A DNA stretch of 64,000 bases from Toxotes chatareus (GCA_016801885.1 CM028882.1:15083047-15147046), one strand, 5' to 3'. Counted from the first letter of the stretch, positions 1 through 14,600 are shown. A program made the numbers and translations. The notes: generated by a model from the sequence alone, not told the origin.

Positions 1-1170
1 TGAGCCTGTCACTTTGCTTTTGTTTTATATTGCACCAGTGCAGGGCACAGTGAACTGTATTGTGTGAAAGTCTGGGAGAGATTGTGGACAAAGCAAAGTT
101 AAGTGGGAGACATGGAAGCCCTACATCTGAGCCTTTTGATTTAATTCTGCAGCAGTGGCCATTTTTGGTGACGCCGCCAAGCTAAGTGATGCCTAAGTGG
201 TCTTTTTAAACCTTTGATTATATTGTTAAATAAACATTGACCTGAAATTATCTTCAGGTTACTGTAAAAATGAATTTTCCACTGCCTGAGTGCTTCCCTG
301 GACTTAAAAACTTCCCAGTGTCTTCCCCAGGGGTTTCGATAGCTAGATGCTGGGTTTCCATGGCAGCGGTCAGAGCTGTTTCCGGGGGGTGTTGTGATGC
401 AGATGTTCTCTGCAGGAGGTGCGAGCGTGAGTGTGTTTGTGCCGATCCAGAAAGTGGTGTTTTTGAGGAGGCGGAGGACACAAACACACTTATGTTTGTT
501 TACGCTGGTCGCTGACCCGGGCCGATTGTCACCACTGCAGTTACTGGTGGAATGTTACCCTGTTGTGTGTGAGTGAGTGAGTGTGTGTTTGTCTATGTAT
601 TTGTGTGATTAGTCGTTAGAGTAGTGTGAGTAGTCTAACCTACCACTGATGTTGGACATTGTTTCAGCTATGATTGTTTTTGTGTGTGTGTGCGCATGGG
701 GAGCACAGTACTTGCATGCTGCACGCAGATTACAGACAAAGTCCATCCTGTGCCCCTGTTTGTGTGTGTTTATACATTTGGGGACGGTTGGCATCGAGGA
801 CCTCCAAACATATTTGTCCCTGATAGCATGACAAATGTTGAATTACCTCTTCTTCTGTTCTCTGTCAGGCCAGTGAGGAAAAAGGTGGAGTTGTGTTTGC
901 TTCATTTGTAACACTTATTTCACTTAAACCGTTTTGTTTGGGATTGCCTCAACAGGAATGTACACATTTATCCGTGAACATGTGTGTTTACGTGTCCTTT
1001 CTTTCCACTTCAGAAGTTGCATATTTATCTGGTAGTTTGTGTGCGCTCTACTGCGTTATGTATACATTTTCGTGCGTTAACCTTGTCCATGACATCCTCT
1101 CACCTGGCGCATGTTGCGTGTGTGTGTTTAGATCTGTGTAATAAGCTGTTCATTCCCACTCTTTCCCCAG
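1..1170 (+). other. pcsk5 intron upstream of window exon 1
   Basis: No exon is recognisable. It is TG-rich in places (about 560-600, 680-700, 1116-1130). The preceding pcsk5 exon with the catalytic Asp must lie before the window. Confidence 0.8.
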
Positions 1171-1259
1171 ACACGGGACACGATGTGCGGGCGAAGTCGC
1201 TGCAGCCGCAAACAACTCCCACTGCATTGTGGGAGTTGCCTTCAATGCCAGAATAGGAG
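1171..1259 (+). CDS. pcsk5: pcsk5 window exon 1 (catalytic His)
   Basis: Reads HGTRCAGEVAAAANNSHC then IVGVAFNARIGG. The catalytic His codon is 1172-1174; the first base completes a codon from the upstream exon. The acceptor is tttccccag and the donor is gtaagt at 1260. Confidence 0.95.
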
Positions 1260-4200
1260 GTAAGTGATTGATTATATTTGTCTGGTTTCTGAAACAGTAT
1301 TTATCAACAGTTTTTGACATGTTTTTGTTTATTCAGAATCATTTGATCATCAAACAACTCTGTGTTTGTTGATTGATTACGTCCCCATTCCATAGTGCTG
1401 TGGTTGACATGTCTTCATAGAGATGTTTGCCTGCCTCTGTGCACTTACATTTTTCTGAATGCGACAATTCAAACGTGTGAAGCTTTAATAATACAAACCT
1501 CATCCTTACTTTAGAGCAGATGACCTGCTTGGATTTCGAAAAACCTTGCTGCACAAATTTGCATATTAAAGAGGAATAACATTTTTATTAAAGTATAACT
1601 CCTAATGCTTGAATACTTGTATTAATATTAATGTTATACCTGGGACAAGCATACTGACATGGAAATGCTAATTAATCTATTGATAATCCTAATTGATGAC
1701 TTGATTAGCTTGTTGTTTTTAATTTATAATGGTAATTACGACAGGACGTCAAACACCTCCAATGGCTGCTTATTAAACTTTTTTGGTTTCTGTGGAAACA
1801 TAGGAGATAGATTAAACCTTTGTTTATGCATGTGTTATTTCTGTGTTTGTGAACCAGGCGTGCGAATGTTGGATGGAGATGTAACAGACATGGTGGAGGC
1901 CAAGTCTCTGAGCCTCCAGCCGCAGCACATTGACATCTACAGTGCCAGCTGGGGACCCGATGACGACGGAAAGACTGTGGACGGACCAGCATCTCTGGCC
2001 AGGCAGGCTTTTGAGAATGGCATCCGCATGGTGGGCACACACATGCATGCACACACATTTACATTGGTATTCATATGGCAAGACAAGATATAAACACACA
2101 CTCAAAGCAGATGTGTGTGTTTCACGCTCATATACTCATATCTGAAACTCCTCTCTGGTTATCTCTACCTGTGAAGTTCCTCTGGACATTAGAGAGTACC
2201 CCCGGTCTATTAGTGTATATTCATTTGCATATTCATAGCTTATTTTGCATAACAACAAGCTGGCGCTGTGCTGTTGGCTGAGTGGAGTGGAAAAGCTATA
2301 ACAGAGGTTAACAGGGGTGAAGTCATTTACTGGTCACAACTCACACACAAATAGGCCTTTCGAATTAAAACAGGTCTCAGGCGGTCCGATCACAAGTAGT
2401 CAGCTCCAAGTACAGGTGTCAATGCCAAGATGCATTTAGATTTTTTACATTTCAGATCCGATCACTCAGACCAGATCTGGATTTGGTATGGGCCCCATAT
2501 GCAGCCCAAACTAGGAGGTGAGAGAGCTATCCAGGCAGGGAGGGGAGTCTGTGGTGAGAGATGTATGGATCCCTGAGTTTTCAGACTGAATACTGGCAGG
2601 CTGAGACCCTGTAGCATGTTAGGAAAAAAGGGAAGAGAGAGAAGAAGGAAAAGGGAATGACAGGTTGGTAGTGTGAGCAGAAGAGAGTCCCCGTCGCTCC
2701 TGACAGGCTGGCCTTTTAAGATGACAGAGGTGAGGGAGATATCTGTCCAACTGGTACAAGTTAGGCATGTGTATGTGCTTGCATGCCCTCCCGCTGCTGT
2801 GTGCATGAGTTTGTGAAGCTGAGTGGAGATGGCATGCTTGTGAGTGCAACATGTACCTGTGTGACACTCTGAAGAGACAGTTTATCGCAAAGAGCTGAGG
2901 TGTTAGAGACACCACTGACAGCTGTGGAGAGGGTTCTGGCCTCTGTTGCTGTATGTGTGAAATACTCAAATTGGAGTTTTCTTATGCGTGACATGTTTTT
3001 TGTGTGTGTGTTTCCTGGCTATATTTTGCGACATATGAAAGAAAAAGAGAAATTATGTGTCTCAGTGTTGCTAATGCACAACGTTTTTTCAATTAGGTCT
3101 GCTTTTTTTTCCTGATCTGAAGATATTCAGTTTGCCCGTGATGTGAACATTTTGGCATTTTTGTTAGATAAATGACCTAAAAGGTTAATCACTCATTGAA
3201 ACTGAGCAATTAATCATCTCTCAGGTTTTTCTTTGCTCTCCTCGATCTCTTGCTGATGATTGCTGTCCGTCAGTTTCACATTGTGTTTCACCTCACACTC
3301 CTTCATCCTGCTCTCCCCTTCATGCTTTCTCTGGTTCTTCTCCCTCTCTTTCTTTGTCCCCTTCTTTCTTTTACTAACTGCTCTTCAAAGCGCTCTCCTG
3401 CTCTCATCTGTCAGCGTTTGCTCCTGTCTCATCCCCCTCTCACTCAGAGGGGCTCCACTTGCTTATCGCAGCCTGACAGAAGCCCCCTTTTGAAGAACCC
3501 CATACTATCTTTTATTACCGTATATCTGTGTCCGTGCGTGTGCGTTTAGTGTGTGTGTGTCTGTATAAAACAGTGTGAATTGCAGTGTCAGTCAATTCGT
3601 CTGATATCTTTTTTGCTGACTCCTGGCTGAGCTTTTGCCTTCATAACTCGGTTGGTCATCACCAGCACAATGACTCCCTCTGTGTGTCTCCACCAGGTCC
3701 AGGGTTTAGATCATTTTCACTTCGGCCAGTTCTCAATGTCAGATTGAAATAGTGAAAGACACTGGATGTGAATGTTTCCAGTGAAAAATAATTGAGACTG
3801 AATACACCATTAGTAAATTGGTGTCTTTACTCACACTTTGAGCTCACTCTGAGCCGTGCCCCTGAATTAGCACAATCCTCTGAATACATCTGGAATGAGA
3901 CTTTTTTTTTTTTTTTTTAATGTAGTGCACAACCTCTTCTGGAAAACTAGGTCTAAATATTACACAGCTGCTTGGCTGCACATGTAATGGGCCTCAGTTA
4001 TAACAAATGTCCATATGTATGAAGTGTTTGGCCAAAACTTGGTAAAATGTAAAACACGCACATAAAGTCATTGTAAAAACTTCTATAGTCTTGTTTGCTG
4101 TTAACAATGTCCAAAAAGTATTTGCTATACGTGTCTGATATTCAACAAACTCACTGTGTGTGGTCTCTTAATGCTTTACTGTCACACTTAATAGCATTTG

Positions 4201-7200
4201 TTTACATAAGGCTTTCAAATTCAAATTTCAAATTGTAAAAAGACTGAACAAACTAGTAGCACTGATATGTACATGAATTTTGAATGCAGGAAAAAAGACA
4301 GAAGAGGCAGACAGACAGCAACCATGGCACAACATGAATAAAGATAAACAAATAAATAGGACTCAGAGATTTGAAAATGGCCCTACTGTAAAAATAAGTC
4401 AAAAGATCAGACTTCCTATAGGCACCATTTTTCTACACAATTTCTTTCAAGCATACAGAGCCATGGGGATTTTTTTAAACTTTTCAACCCATAGTTTAAT
4501 AAGGTATATAGTGTTCCTTCTGAAATGGAAAAGATAAAACTGAAGTCAAACATCAGATGTGATGCAATGAAATGTACTGAGGAACAGCAAGATAGATTTA
4601 TTTGACAATAATAAAAGTAAATACAGGGCTGCAGTTGCCCAGTCCTGACATACAGTTAAATTGTTGAGGATAAAAACAAAAATAAAGCTAAAAGCTTATT
4701 TCCATTTAGTCCTTCCAAGGATAAAGGGGAGCAAGATGGCAGATGTTCAAGTCAGGCAGGTCAGATCCAAACACATGTAGCCCATTACCAAAAAACATAC
4801 AAACAAACAGTCAAGACTAAATTATACAAACAAACTTCTGATCGACTATTGAGGAGAAAGTTTGGAAATGACCATAATAAGCTTTTTTTTTGGTCAGTCT
4901 TCACATGCATCTTTTTGAGTAATGGCTTGTAGCTGACATATAATTAATATGAGTTGTATTCATTTGGTTCCAGTAATAGATGAAGTCTTATGTCATTCAG
5001 TAAATTAATTTCTCTCCACTGCTGCAGTGACGCGAGGAGAGACAGAAATTCACCTCGCTCAATCCGACAGGGAACAGAACTCACTAACACAGCACATGGC
5101 AATCAGCAATGCCAACGCTTCAAAGGAAAAAAAAAAGAAAACTCCACTATATTTTGGCCAGTTAAAACATTATGATTACAGAACTGGGATCAAATTACAT
5201 CAGATCTGTTGCCAGACACTCAGGACTGCTGAAGACCTACCCTGTCTTGCTGCCTACTGATCTTTTTCTGCGCTCTTGCTGTTAGTAGTATTGATCTTTT
5301 TTTCTTTATGCACTGATTTCTGCATATTGAAAACAGAATTATTCCCCTTCTGATGGACATGAAAAGAACATTTCAAAATGAAGCCAAAACAAAGTCTGGT
5401 CAGCAGTAATTGCCTGTAAGTACTAAGACAAATCTGCAGCCTTTTAATGAATCCTCTCTGCGTCTTCTTCTGTCAGGGGAGGAAGGGCCGTGGCTCCATC
5501 TTTGTGTGGGCTTCAGGCAACGGCGGCCGCAGCAGAGACCACTGCTCCTGTGACGGCTACACCAACTCCATTTACACCATCTCCATCTCCAGCACAGCTG
5601 AGAGCGGACGGAAGCCCTGGTATCTGGAGGAATGCTCATCCACACTGACCACCACCTACAGCAGCGGAGAGAACTACGACCGAAAGATTGTAAGGATTGA
5701 TGTGTGTGTGTGTGTGTGAGAGAGAGCGTGCCTGTGTGTCTGTGGTAGGTTTCCAGAACCCCTGCTTATCCCACACACACACACACACGTAAGTGTAAGG
5801 GCCAGAATGCTTATGCGTCCCTCACTGATGTCCAAGTTGTATCTGTGGTGTTTTGTTCTTGATTGAAATTTGGACAAGATTTCCCTTTTCCAGCTTTAAA
5901 TATATGACATGAACCAAAGAGACTTGTGTGTCTCCATGTCCTAGGTAATCATTCATTTACATTGAAGACTGTCCATGTTTTGATTTGGAGGTTGAAACAA
6001 ATTGAAAAGTTTTTGCGTTTACAATATATAATTTCACTTAAGAATACAACATGGTATTAACTGGGACTTGTGTGTGTGTCTGTGTGTGTGTGTGTGTGTG
6101 CGTGTGCGTGTATGTGTGTGCTTGTGGGCCCAGTGGTGTGACCTGGTTTGACACAAATCGACCAAATCTCTCCCGTGTTCCACTGGGATGGACACTGACA
6201 GCAGTGTTTTGCTACATTCCTCGTACTGATGCTACAGACGAACACACACACGCACACACTCATGCACACACACACAAACACACACGCATTCTTTACAGTT
6301 TCCCTCCGGCTTTGTACACACAGCAGAACCTCATATATCTGAAAGTAAGACTAATCCACTTGAGCACATACTGTCCAGTCTAATCTAATGCTATTGGACC
6401 ACTTTCACTTCTTGCTAAACCATTTCAGATTCTGTGCGTCTGTGTGTGTGTGTGTGTGTGTGCGCATCTTCAGATAATCCCTCAAAGTTTTTAGTCCAGG
6501 AAAGGTTCTTTGATGAGGGCTCAGACTGGAACTTAGCTAAGCTTTTCTTGGCTGACTGACTGTCAAGTTGTTTGACTAGTTGGCTGACCAAAGTCCATAC
6601 AATCAAAGTGAACATACAGCTCTTTAACAGCATGTTTTACTACCTCTTATTGCTTCTTACTCTTTGTCCTTTGTTTCTCCTTGGGCATTGATTCCTCGGG
6701 GAGAACAACTCTTGGCGAAACTGGTGATTTGTGTACTTGTGTGTGAGTGTGTGTTATCTCTAGCTAGGCAGTGTATCAAAGCTGGAATGTGAGTTTCAGG
6801 TGTGTCTAAATCCTCCTGATCCTCATGACTTCAGTTTTTCGTTGTCAGTTTCTCCTTCTCCCTCTCCCCCTGCCATCATTGTCACTATTTGTTTCTCTCT
6901 GTCCCTCCACCCCTATAATCATCTTCTCTTCTTCTCCTTCACCTTATTTGCTCATAGCTTTCTTATTAATGAAATTTCTCCCCTCTCATCTCTGACTCCT
7001 TCTTGCTCTTCTGTTTCTCCCCTGTCCCTTTTCTCTTACTTATTTCTCTCTCAATGCCCTCTGACTTTGTCCCTTTCTCTTCTATCTGCAGATCACAACA
7101 GACCTGAGACATCGGTGTACAGACAGTCACACAGGGACATCGGCCTCTGCTCCCATGGCTGCTGCCATCATTGCTCTGGCCCTCGAGGCAAAGTAAGATC

Positions 7201-10200
7201 CATTTAACTTCATCCCTTCAGTTCATCCCTTTGCCCTTTGCTCACCTTCTAATGCCCTCTTGTCCTCTGGCCTCATTGATCTATAAGGGGAACACGTGAA
7301 GCATTTTCTCACATATACACCATTGTCACGTTAGCAGTGCCTTTAACCGACTGGAAAAAGCTAACTTTGTTTCACAGTTAATCTCCTCCAAGGTGTGTGC
7401 AGTGACAATGAGGATGTACAAATGTACAGCATGCTTCAGGGTGCTACTTACATACAGGACAACTGGGCTAAACAGCACACAGATGCTCATGCAGGAAACT
7501 GAAAAACTGTCTGAGAAGGTTTTCAGTGTGTTTGGGCACAACTTGAAGTAGGGAAACACTATGCTGAGTCCTTCTTTCTGCAAACAATAATATTAAGTGT
7601 ATGGGTATGGGACCTCGCCTGGCTATGGATTGTCATCACTCTCCTGCAGTGGTGGACTGTGCTTGAACTTTAACAGGATTAAGCTCTCCATTGAGAAGTG
7701 ACAACCATATAGCCGCAGTATGTACATACTGTAGTCCTGTCTCATCTGGGATTGTTCCAGCTAATTTGACATCACAACATATTGTGAGAGATCCATTGTG
7801 AATATACTGGCACAAATATCGTCATGTTGTCTTGAGATCTGGATGGCAAAGACTTTACCTGCAGACATTTGAACTCTGAGCTCTTCTGCTTTGTGGCACT
7901 TCAGCCTTCTGCTCGTTTATGGCTGTTTGGTACACAATGTTCCATCTCAGCAGTCTATAAAACTGAAGGCTCCTCATAATGCAGTAAATAGATGTAGAAT
8001 GATTATTGCACATTTTCCTGTTCAAGTACACACAAAGTGAAATATTACAGTTTGCTGTCTTAAAATATATTTCTATATATCATTGTTATTGTAGGCAAAG
8101 TATTGAGCTATTGTTGTATAGTGATTCCCAGTTTTGCTCTTCTTTGTTGCTTTTAAACGTGAATAATTTAGATCTCGGTTTCGGGATGTCCTTAGCAGCG
8201 GAAGTACAGGATTGTGTATTTACTTGATTTTAAGTTGCCTGCCACAAGCAGAACTACACACAGACTTTTCTGGGCCAGGTGCTTTCATGCCAAACATTTC
8301 TACTCTAAGGGACTGAACTGCCAATATGAAAGTAAGATGAGAAAAGTAAGAAAGACATACTAAAAGCCAGTTTTTTTCAGTTGGTTTCAGTGTCCTGTCT
8401 TGCCCTCCTGCTTTCCAGATGCCCTGGTTGCTTTTTTTGTGTAAGGCACAGCAGATGCCAGCCCACTCTTCTTTGAAACCTGTTGAAGTGCTTAATTTGT
8501 GATAAATTCATGAATTGGAAGCAGTGCAGTGTCGGTGCAGAGACTCTGAATTGGGCTTTACCCCATCATCACATGTTGAGCAGCTCAGTTAGCTGAGGTC
8601 ACTTCATTTAACCTGGATAATCCAATCCAAATCCTCCCAGTAGAAAATATTCTCGGTTTCCAGGCAGTGCTGGGCACATAAGCCTGTTTCCTCAACAAGA
8701 TTATCACACACTGCTCCTTGCCTGCCTGCTTTCTTCTCTTCTGCTGGCTCTCACTTCCCCTCTGTCGTGCTCCCTGTGCCTCCACCACTGCCACGATGGT
8801 CTTTTTTTTCCCCCCTCTTCCAAGGAAAAATTCTCTTCATGTCTTTCTATCCATTCATTCAGTTTCTCACATGGGTAAACATGCATGCATGCACACGCAG
8901 GCTCAGAGAGGACAGGATCAAAGAGGGACGGGGGAAACAGTTTAGACAAACTGCAGTACAGATGGTATCTGCTCTTATCTGGTGAATTAAAGCAAGCAAA
9001 CTTTCTGTAATAAACATGTCAAGACGCCATTACGCTAGACTTCACTCAACTCTCTGTTGTGAGGTCTTTTCCCTTGATATGAGAGTGGATTGAATTCAGA
9101 AAACTGTCCCATGCTCTCTGTAGCATGTTCTCTGTAGATTCTGCCAAGTTTAAGATGTTCTAAGTGTTCTATGATTTATCTCTTTATGAGCTAGAGTATA
9201 GCACCATTTTAGAGCTTCACAAACTTTTATTTGTTTCTCCTTTCCTTTTGTCCTTGGAAGTGAAGAGATGGAAAAGCGAGTGAATGCAGAGACGGGAGAC
9301 TTCAGTGAGGAAATTAGGAGGGATAAGCGAGAAATGTGCAAGGAAAACCTGCCATACGAACCTCATCAACTGAGAGGCTTTAAGAGACCGAAGCAGGGAC
9401 AGATGGATGCAAAGAAAATTTCATTTCTTCTACATTCATCTGATTTAAAATCCATTGCTAGAGCGGCAGATTTTAGAGTGAAAAATGCAGATTTTAGTTT
9501 AGTGGGTAATTTTCCATCACTGGACTGAACCAAGGCGAGATTGAGATGGACTGCCTCTTCACTTCACTTCATCCTCCTTCACTTCCCTCTGCATTCTCCC
9601 TGCAGATTACCTGTGTGTGTTTTCCTCCATAATTACTCTTGAGAGAAGCACTGAGAAACCTATATTAGACATTCTGATTTGCTGCTGGTTTTCCCCAGTA
9701 TGTGAGCCACTCCATTAATTAGTATTGGCTTGTTTATGGAAAGGCTGTCATGGCCTAGATAACGATGCCAAAGTCACTTTTAATTAATGACCATAAAACA
9801 TTTATGGAACCATAATTACACAGTGACAGCTAAGCCTATTAATATTGATCTGAACATTAATTATTCCAACTTTTCATCGCTTTTATCTCTGCTACCATCC
9901 CTTTAATATATATATTTTTTTACTTGATATTTTATTTTCAGCTATTCAGGGTATTCAGATGGATTTGATAAGTGTGGACGGACTGGTGAATTTTGATCAT
10001 GTGTAACAGCAATGTCTTAGCTACTGTTGTCGCTGGAATGTTAAATTTTGGCAGGGCTGCCCATAAAAAGAGGAAGCCTTTCCATCTAAAAATGTCCTCT
10101 TTTTGTCTAATCTCGATTAAAGCTTGTGTGTAATATAATTCTTATTATGGCAAAACCGTTGCCCGAACAGTCCATGAAGTAAATTTGATTACTCTCCTTT

Positions 10201-11548
10201 AAAAGCCAAGGAATGATGGACAGCCCGTGTGAAAACTTCAGCTGTTTTCCAACCTCTACAAGGAATACTCTGCAAGATTAAAATACTGACTATGAATCTG
10301 ATTTTGAGAGGATGAACTTGAATTTACACTGACAAATAGGGAAGGTCAACAAGGGCAGTCAGCATACATTGTCTTAGGAATCCAGAATCTTGTGTCTTAA
10401 AGCTTGCAGCCCTGTCAAACATATTTGATTTATATTAAGGCCTATAAAACAAATAAGATATGCATAGAGTAATATACTAAAGACAAAAACACAAAAAACC
10501 TAACCTGCTACAATCCTTGATGAATCTGACCTGTATTTGTAAAGAACCTGCTCTTATGCAGGCAGCTCAACAGGCAAAGGCACAGTGTGTTCAGGTTGGA
10601 ATCATTTTGCCACCTGATGCTCTCTGTCTCCATCTCACACCATACCTGGGTGTCTTTTTAAAATCCAAATGATGGGTTGCAAACCTTAAATATTAGTTTT
10701 AGGTCGGCTCATTCAGAGTGGTACAGATTCTGGAGGTCTCAGATGGCAAGGGAGTGACATGAGGGGAGGGAATGGAGCATCTGGCCGGCATATGAGATGG
10801 AAGGGAATCCCAGGAAACTTGGTGACCCACTTCTTCCTGGTTTTTCCCCTTTTAATGTAGCGTTTGGACATCAAAGGAGTCGAGACACATGGCTGCCATC
10901 TCGTAATGGATCTCACGTGAGATCTGAGAAAATAGGGACAGATGAACGGGCATCTACGCCTCTCTGTAATTTTCTCTCTCAGTAATCTTCCACCTACTGT
11001 ATATTACTATGTTTTCTTTACCTTGTTTTACATTTCATCCTCTTTCTTGCTCCTTATGCTTTGTTTTTTTTAACCTCTTTCCCCTTTTATCCTAACCGTT
11101 TCATGTTGCCCTTTCATCCAACTATGCTCTTCCTCTATCCAATAATTACTACAGTAATGGAGACATGTCTCCATGTCTTAATGTCCACTCTCTGCCTTAT
11201 AGTTTGTTTAATTTCTCCAGGTTCTGCTCTTCCTTCCACAACACAATAAATTATTCCAAGCATTTTTTGACCTCGACATTTATGTAGATGTGTGTGGGTA
11301 TTTGTTATTTCAAATGTAGGCGTTTGTCTGTTTGAGTATGTGCATAGAAAAGCATGTCTTTATGTCACTCATTTACTTGATTTACTATTTTTTACATCAT
11401 GCTAAATAAATGAATGTATTTTTGTTTGTGTTTTCTTCTTCTAGTCCTCTTCTAACATGGAGAGATGTACAGCACATCATTGTAAAGACCTCTAGAGCTG
11501 GACATCTCAGTGCCCCTGACTGGAAGACCAATGCTGCTGGTTACAATG

Positions 11549-11619
<71 letters not shown>

Positions 11620-14600
11620 TTCTCAACAGAGGGTCAGATTGGTTCAGAATTAATTTCAGTATCTTATCTGCAGCTCTACACAATGGCACTATATTTAACT
11701 CAGTTAAAAGGTTCAAAGCATTTCTGTTTGATTAATTTCCATGAAGAGATTGAGATTTCTCCTGCCACCGATTCTTTTCTATTTACTACTGGTTTGAACT
11801 GCTGGTAATTAATAAAAAGTTTTTTATTTTGATCTTTATTTTCCAAGCTAACTGATTCAACTTTGTCTGATTTTTTTTTTTTAGATGTGCTACTTTTGTT
11901 TGATATTTCTTTGAAGCTTTTGATTCCCAGCTATAAATCTGTACATCTTCTTTTCATTCCATCACAGAAGCAATCAAATAAACAAACACTGAAAAAAACA
12001 GGACACAAGATAGGCCTTATAAGGCTTTATGATAAAGCTTCCCAAAATAATCCTAGTTCTGACTTGCGTTGAAGCTGATAGAAACTGTCATGAGCAACGA
12101 CTTAAAAAAAGCCAAATCTTTGTGTTTGACAACTTCAGACCAAATTGAATACAGGGCCACAACACACATTGGTAAAGCAACAGTTGCATTTACTATTCAT
12201 GGTGGGATATAGTGTATTTGAAAGAAAAATACGAAACAGTCGTAGAGAAATCAGTATGCATTATTTTGATTCCTGGATTTGTTTTCTCCAATCAGAAGAC
12301 GGGAGCTGAGCACTTTCCAAAAATTTTTCCTTCTTCCTTAACTACTGCGCCGCCAGCTGCCATCTGTCAGGGTCCATGTGGTGGTTGCTGTTTTGTAATG
12401 TTGTGAGTGCGTGTTTAAGTGTGCTCGCATACCTGCGTACGTGTGTGTGTGTGAGCGCATGTGTGTATGAGGGAGAGAAACCAAGAGAGTGAGAACTAAG
12501 GGTCAGCCAGGCTGCAGGCCCAGTGTGCCTGGAGATTTTCCAAGTGACTGTTTTTTCAAAGAGGAACTAAAGAGAAACAGGACTGGGAAGGGGGGGTGGG
12601 GGGTTATGTGAAATATGGAAGGAATTCATATTAGATTAGCTCAACCCATAAGCTGAGTGACTTCCAAACTTTCGCTTTACATTTTTACAAAACTACCTTA
12701 GAAAAGAATAATTTTTGGGAACACAAAACAGCACAGTTCTAGATACCTCCCAGGATGGCTACAGACTGATTCAGAGCTGTTGTCACTTACTCTTAATCTG
12801 ACCCTCCCTTTTATATTTCTCGTGGTTGCATGATTTTAGAAAAAAAAAACAAAACTTATTCACAGGCTTGAACTATTAACATTCCTTATTTTGATAAATC
12901 GTTAATGGTACGAGACGCTATAGCGTCAGTGATGGAGTGGTGTGATCAGCTGTGACTTCTCACTGTTTCCTACAGTCAGCCACTTGTATGGCTTTGGTCT
13001 GATGGACGCTGAGGCGATGGTGAAGGAGGCAGAGCGATGGAGGCAAGTGCCTGCTCAGCACGTCTGTGTGGAGAGCGTAGACCGACAGATCAGGTAGAAC
13101 ACACACGCACGCACACACACACCATATCCTGACATGCCAGCTGGCAGATAACTATCACTGAATTTTAACTGCTGATGAGCTACCCTTCCAAGTGATCAGA
13201 CCTCTTGTTGAGTGCACTAATGAAGAGGAAATACATTGCATTGACACGCAGACATTACATCCATATGTACTTGCTTAATTGCTGCTGTAATGGCCTCCAG
13301 CTTTCAGGGAATGCTTTCCATAACATTTTGGAACCTGGCTGCAGGGATTTGCCCACATTAGAGCCACATGAGCACTAGAGAGATCAGCTACTGACACTCG
13401 GTGATGAATCTGGCATGCAGTCGGTATTCCACTTCATCCCAAAGGTGTTTGATGGGACTGAGGTTAGGGGTCTGTACAGACCACTCAAGTTCTTCAACAG
13501 CAAACTGTTGAAGACCTATTTCTTCATTGTACTCACTTTAAAAATATAAGAGCGTTAAGATTTCTGTTGATTGGATTAATAGATGTCTGTTTTTGTTGAA
13601 CAAGTGTATTAATGCTTTGACTGACACAAAGAAATCTGATACTCTAGTGTTCATATACAGTGCAAGTTTAAAGTGAAATGCAAGACCAGTGATTCAACTT
13701 TGATACTAACAAATGAGACAAAGTATGGTTGTGCTGCATTATGAATACAGATGGAGTATGTTGGTTTTCGTGCTCCATTACATCCCATACGCCCTCTTTC
13801 TATCTCAGTCAGTTCTATTCTCTCTTAGTTGTACTGTCTCTTCTTTCAATTTTTTTTCCTCTCCCTGGTGTTTTATGCACCAGCATGTGTTTGAGAGTGC
13901 GGTTGTGCAAGCTGTACCTTGATAGAGGCCAAGCATTAGTTCTGGCAGGGTGGTTCTCACATAAGACCTTTACTACACACACACACACAACCACACACAC
14001 ACACATACACAGCTTCACAGCTTGTTATTCTTGATGCAGCTGGAAGCCTGAGCACTGTTCTCTGTTAGGCTGGCTGGCTGAACTTGGGCCCTGAACTGGT
14101 TTGCTTTCAGTTGAAGGCTCGGTGTCCAGTGACTGCAGCATTATCAGTGTCATTCAGTCTGTTCTGCTCCAGTGCTCAAGTTGGTCCATATGAGGCTTAA
14201 GTCCAGCTTGTATCGGAGGCAGTCGTGCTCAGGCCACCGTACTCATGTAATGTGTGCTGGATTATGGAGAGATTCCCGATGTTGCTGCAGAAATGAAATG
14301 AGAACAACCATGTAATTTTTGCCTCCTTTTTCCATATGTAGTGTGTTTATGGGTAGCCTAAGAGATTTGTGGAATGGTCAGTCACACATTTGTCAACTGA
14401 GTGGGAGCTTAAGCCTTCATAAAAAAAAAGAAATTGCTCTTTGTCCATCCAGCCAAATGACAGGCTTGCAAAGAAGCAAAAGAAGGCCATTGCCAGCAAA
14501 ACAAAAGGCTTTGCTTTGTTTTGTTTTTGGGACTTAAGCAAAAAAAGTTATGAAAGTTTTATGTGTAACACTGTTCAAAACTAAATTTTTACACTGCCCC

